DNA of 64,000 nt from Planctomycetota bacterium (GTDB taxonomy: Bacteria; Planctomycetota; UBA1135; GCA-002686595). Positions 62,573 to 64,000 of this stretch are shown here, piece by piece (position 1 is the stretch's first letter; each line of letters opens with the position of its first letter). The translations under genes were made by a program, and so were the position numbers. A model generated the notes under the pieces. The model made no database searches. It saw nothing but the letters and a program-made list of their open reading frames with translations, and was not told the DNA's origin. The stretch covers positions 310,001 through 374,000 of the forward strand of contig JADYYP010000045.1 in NCBI GenBank assembly GCA_020853575.1, in the 5' to 3' direction.

Positions 62573-63082
62573 ATGCATCCCGACCCCGCTGAGCGCCGCA
62601 GCGCGCTGTCGCACATCGCTGGCAGCGAGGGTCAGACCCACGCGGTGATGGTCGACGTATCCGCGAAACTCCCGAGCGCGCGCCGCGCCTGCGCCCGCGC
62701 TGTGATCGCCTTTCCAGCGGGCCTGCTCGAGCGCGTGCTGCTCGAGGGCGGCCCCAAGGGCCCGGTCACCGAAGTCGCGCGCGTCGCCGGCATCCAAGCC
62801 GCCAAGCGCACATCGGAGTGGATCCCGATGTGCCACACGCTGCCCCTGGAGCACGTCGAGATCGAGTTCGCGCGGCTGACGCCGGACACGCTCGAGGTGC
62901 GCTGCACGGCCGCGTGCACCGGCAAGACCGGCGTCGAGATGGAGGCCATGGTGGGGGCCTCGGCGGCGGCGCTGGTCGTGTACGACATGACCAAGGCGCT
63001 GTCCCACGAGATCGCGCTGGCGCGCGTCGAGTTGCTCGAGAAGTCGGGCGGAAAGTCGGGTACCTGGCGCCGAGCGCCGTGA
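62573..63082 (+). CDS. moaC: Cyclic pyranopterin monophosphate synthase
   Basis: A 169-residue enzyme of molybdenum cofactor synthesis, acting after the radical SAM enzyme MoaA. Conserved features are RTSEWIPMCHTLPLEHVEI, CTGKTGVEMEAMVGASAA and VYDMTKALSHEIA. No other moa, mob or moe gene is in the window, so it is isolated from the rest of the pathway. ATG 62573 is preferred; a longer in-frame extension reads as non-coding. TAGGAT at 62508-62513 may be a -10 box. Confidence 0.94.
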   Translation: MHPDPAERRSALSHIAGSEGQTHAVMVDVSAKLPSARRACARAVIAFPAGLLERVLLEGGPKGPVTEVARVAGIQAAKRTSEWIPMCHTLPLEHVEIEFARLTPDTLEVRCTAACTGKTGVEMEAMVGASAAALVVYDMTKALSHEIALARVELLEKSGGKSGTWRRAP

Positions 63083-63418
63083 GCCGGTCCGCGCGCTCGA
63101 CGCGCGCAAGGCCCCGTTCGCAACCCGTGAGCGTCCGTTGGCCATCGAACGCCGGTGCGCCCTAGGTCGGCGCTGGACACGCGGTTGAACTCTGCGGACC
63201 GAGCGCGCGGCAGCGCACGAGCTCGTGAGACGATCAGGACGCGAGCTCTCCGAATGTCGGATGCACCGTCGCCCGGGGGGCGCCGGAAGTCGAGATCGGT
63301 TTTCTCACGGCCTCTCGAGTGCTCGCGCGGTGCACCACCAGGGGGGCGAACTCGTGCGCGGCAGTCGCTAGCATGCGCGTCCGAACCCGCTCGACCCAAG
63401 GACCCCTGAACACCGGCC
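63083..63418. other. 336-nt intergenic region before accB
   Basis: No open frame with coding character is seen. A TAGCAT hexamer at 63369-63374, 44 nt before the accB start, is a possible -10 box. A CGCGCG/CGCGCG inverted repeat near 63092-63108 follows moaC but lacks a T-run. Confidence 0.5.
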
Positions 63419-63916
63419 ATGGAATTGAAACTGATCCAGCGCCTCGTGCGCTTGATGCAACAAGGCGAGATCACCGACCTCGAGATCGACGATTCGAAGG
63501 CCGGTCTGCGGCTGCGGCTCCAGCGCGGGCCCAAGAACACGGCCGCGCTCTCGCCGGTGGTCCACGTCACGCAGGGCGGCGCGGTGCCTGCCGCTCCGGC
63601 GTTGCTGGCCGCGCCCGCGCAGGCTGTCGCGGCAACCGCGGCCGCCGCACCGGCTCCCGCCGGTCCGCCGCCGGGCACCAAGGAATTCAAGAGCCCGATG
63701 GTCGGGACGTTCTATCGCTCCGCGTCGCCGGACGCCGAGCCGTTCACCTCGGTCGGCAAGGTGGTCAAGCCCGAGAGCGTGCTGTGCATCATCGAGGCCA
63801 TGAAGGTGATGAACGAGATCAAGGCCGAGTGCTCGGGAGCGATCGTCGAGATCCTGGTCGAGAACGGCGCCGCCGTCGAATTCGGCCAGCCCCTGTTCCT
63901 GATCAAGACCGCCTAG
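63419..63916 (+). CDS. accB: Acetyl-CoA carboxylase biotin carboxyl carrier protein
   Basis: A 165-residue carrier. The N-terminal helical part ([19 protein letters not shown]) is followed by an Ala/Pro-rich swinging linker (about 55-88) and the biotinyl domain with [18 protein letters not shown]. The biotinylated Lys129 sits in [12 protein letters not shown], the conserved AMKM-type motif with Val in place of the second Met. It is followed after 26 nt by accC, as usual, and initiates fatty acid synthesis with it. Confidence 0.95.
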   Translation: MELKLIQRLVRLMQQGEITDLEIDDSKAGLRLRLQRGPKNTAALSPVVHVTQGGAVPAAPALLAAPAQAVAATAAAAPAPAGPPPGTKEFKSPMVGTFYRSASPDAEPFTSVGKVVKPESVLCIIEAMKVMNEIKAECSGAIVEILVENGAAVEFGQPLFLIKTA

Positions 63917-63942
63917 CCCCGCGCCAGGACGCCACAACCTCC

Positions 63943-64000
63943 ATGTTCGGACGCGTATTGGTCGCCAACCGCGGCGAAATCGCGCAGCGCGTGATCCGCA
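63943..64000 (+). CDS. accC: Acetyl-CoA carboxylase biotin carboxylase (5' end only)
   Basis: Only the first 19 codons lie in the window. They read FGRVLVANRGEIAQRVIR, the highly conserved N-terminus of biotin carboxylases. The position directly after accB confirms the call. The rest lies beyond the window. Confidence 0.9.
   Translation, partial: MFGRVLVANRGEIAQRVIR

Overview
The window is 64 kb of high-GC DNA, almost entirely coding, from a Gram-negative-type bacterium. A Planctomycetota host is the best guess. The pointers are two FG-GAP proteins with a C-terminal module I associate with planctomycetes, a Minf_1886-family protein typical of the PVC group, a DUF5658 protein, and many GTG starts with 4-nt overlaps. 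This is inference from family distribution; there is no rRNA in the window.

Layout. (1) 1-7.5 kb: F-type ATP synthase operon (atpZ-like, atpI-like, atpB-E-F-H-A-G-D-C). (2) 7.5-14.3 kb: translation block aspS, infC, rpmI, rplT, pheS, pheT. (3) 14.4-18.6 kb: pirin, B12-type radical SAM protein, SDR epimerase and MTA/SAH-type nucleosidase. (4) 18.8-35.8 kb: surface or exopolysaccharide cluster with an initiating polyprenyl glycosylphosphotransferase, seven GT4 glycosyltransferases, a DUF5658 membrane protein, an (alpha/alpha)-toroid protein, a membrane-anchored sulfatase-fold enzyme, a Wzx-like flippase and a second B12-type radical SAM protein. No Wzy polymerase or Wza/Wzc export gene is recognisable. 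(5) 36-39.5 kb: two tandem secreted seven-bladed FG-GAP proteins. (6) 40-46.4 kb: GNAT protein and polysaccharide deacetylase, then a five-gene minus-strand operon pairing a NodU-type carbamoyltransferase with an SxtJ-like protein, an SGNH hydrolase fused to a membrane/DUF5989 module, and two more small DUF5989-like proteins. (7) 46.7-64 kb: HtrA-like protease, tRNA-Val(GAC), ald, uppP, gmd, a PGRP-type amidase lipoprotein, a TPR metallopeptidase, tmk-holB, a Minf_1886 protein, an AI-2E-type permease, a lipoprotein, an S41 protease, moaC, accB and the start of accC.

How it works together. The first 14 kb are housekeeping (energy and translation). From 18 to 52 kb most genes build, flip, acetylate, deacetylate, carbamoylate or recycle carriers for cell-surface glycans: uppP supplies undecaprenyl phosphate, gmd makes GDP-4-keto-6-deoxymannose, and the GT4 series and flippase assemble and export a glycan. 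The least-explained system is the carbamoyltransferase/SxtJ/SGNH/DUF5989 operon at 42.3-46.4 kb. It carries three copies of a small membrane tail ending in an FIY[TS] motif.

All calls come from reading the sequence. Family names rest on recognised motifs, not on searches.
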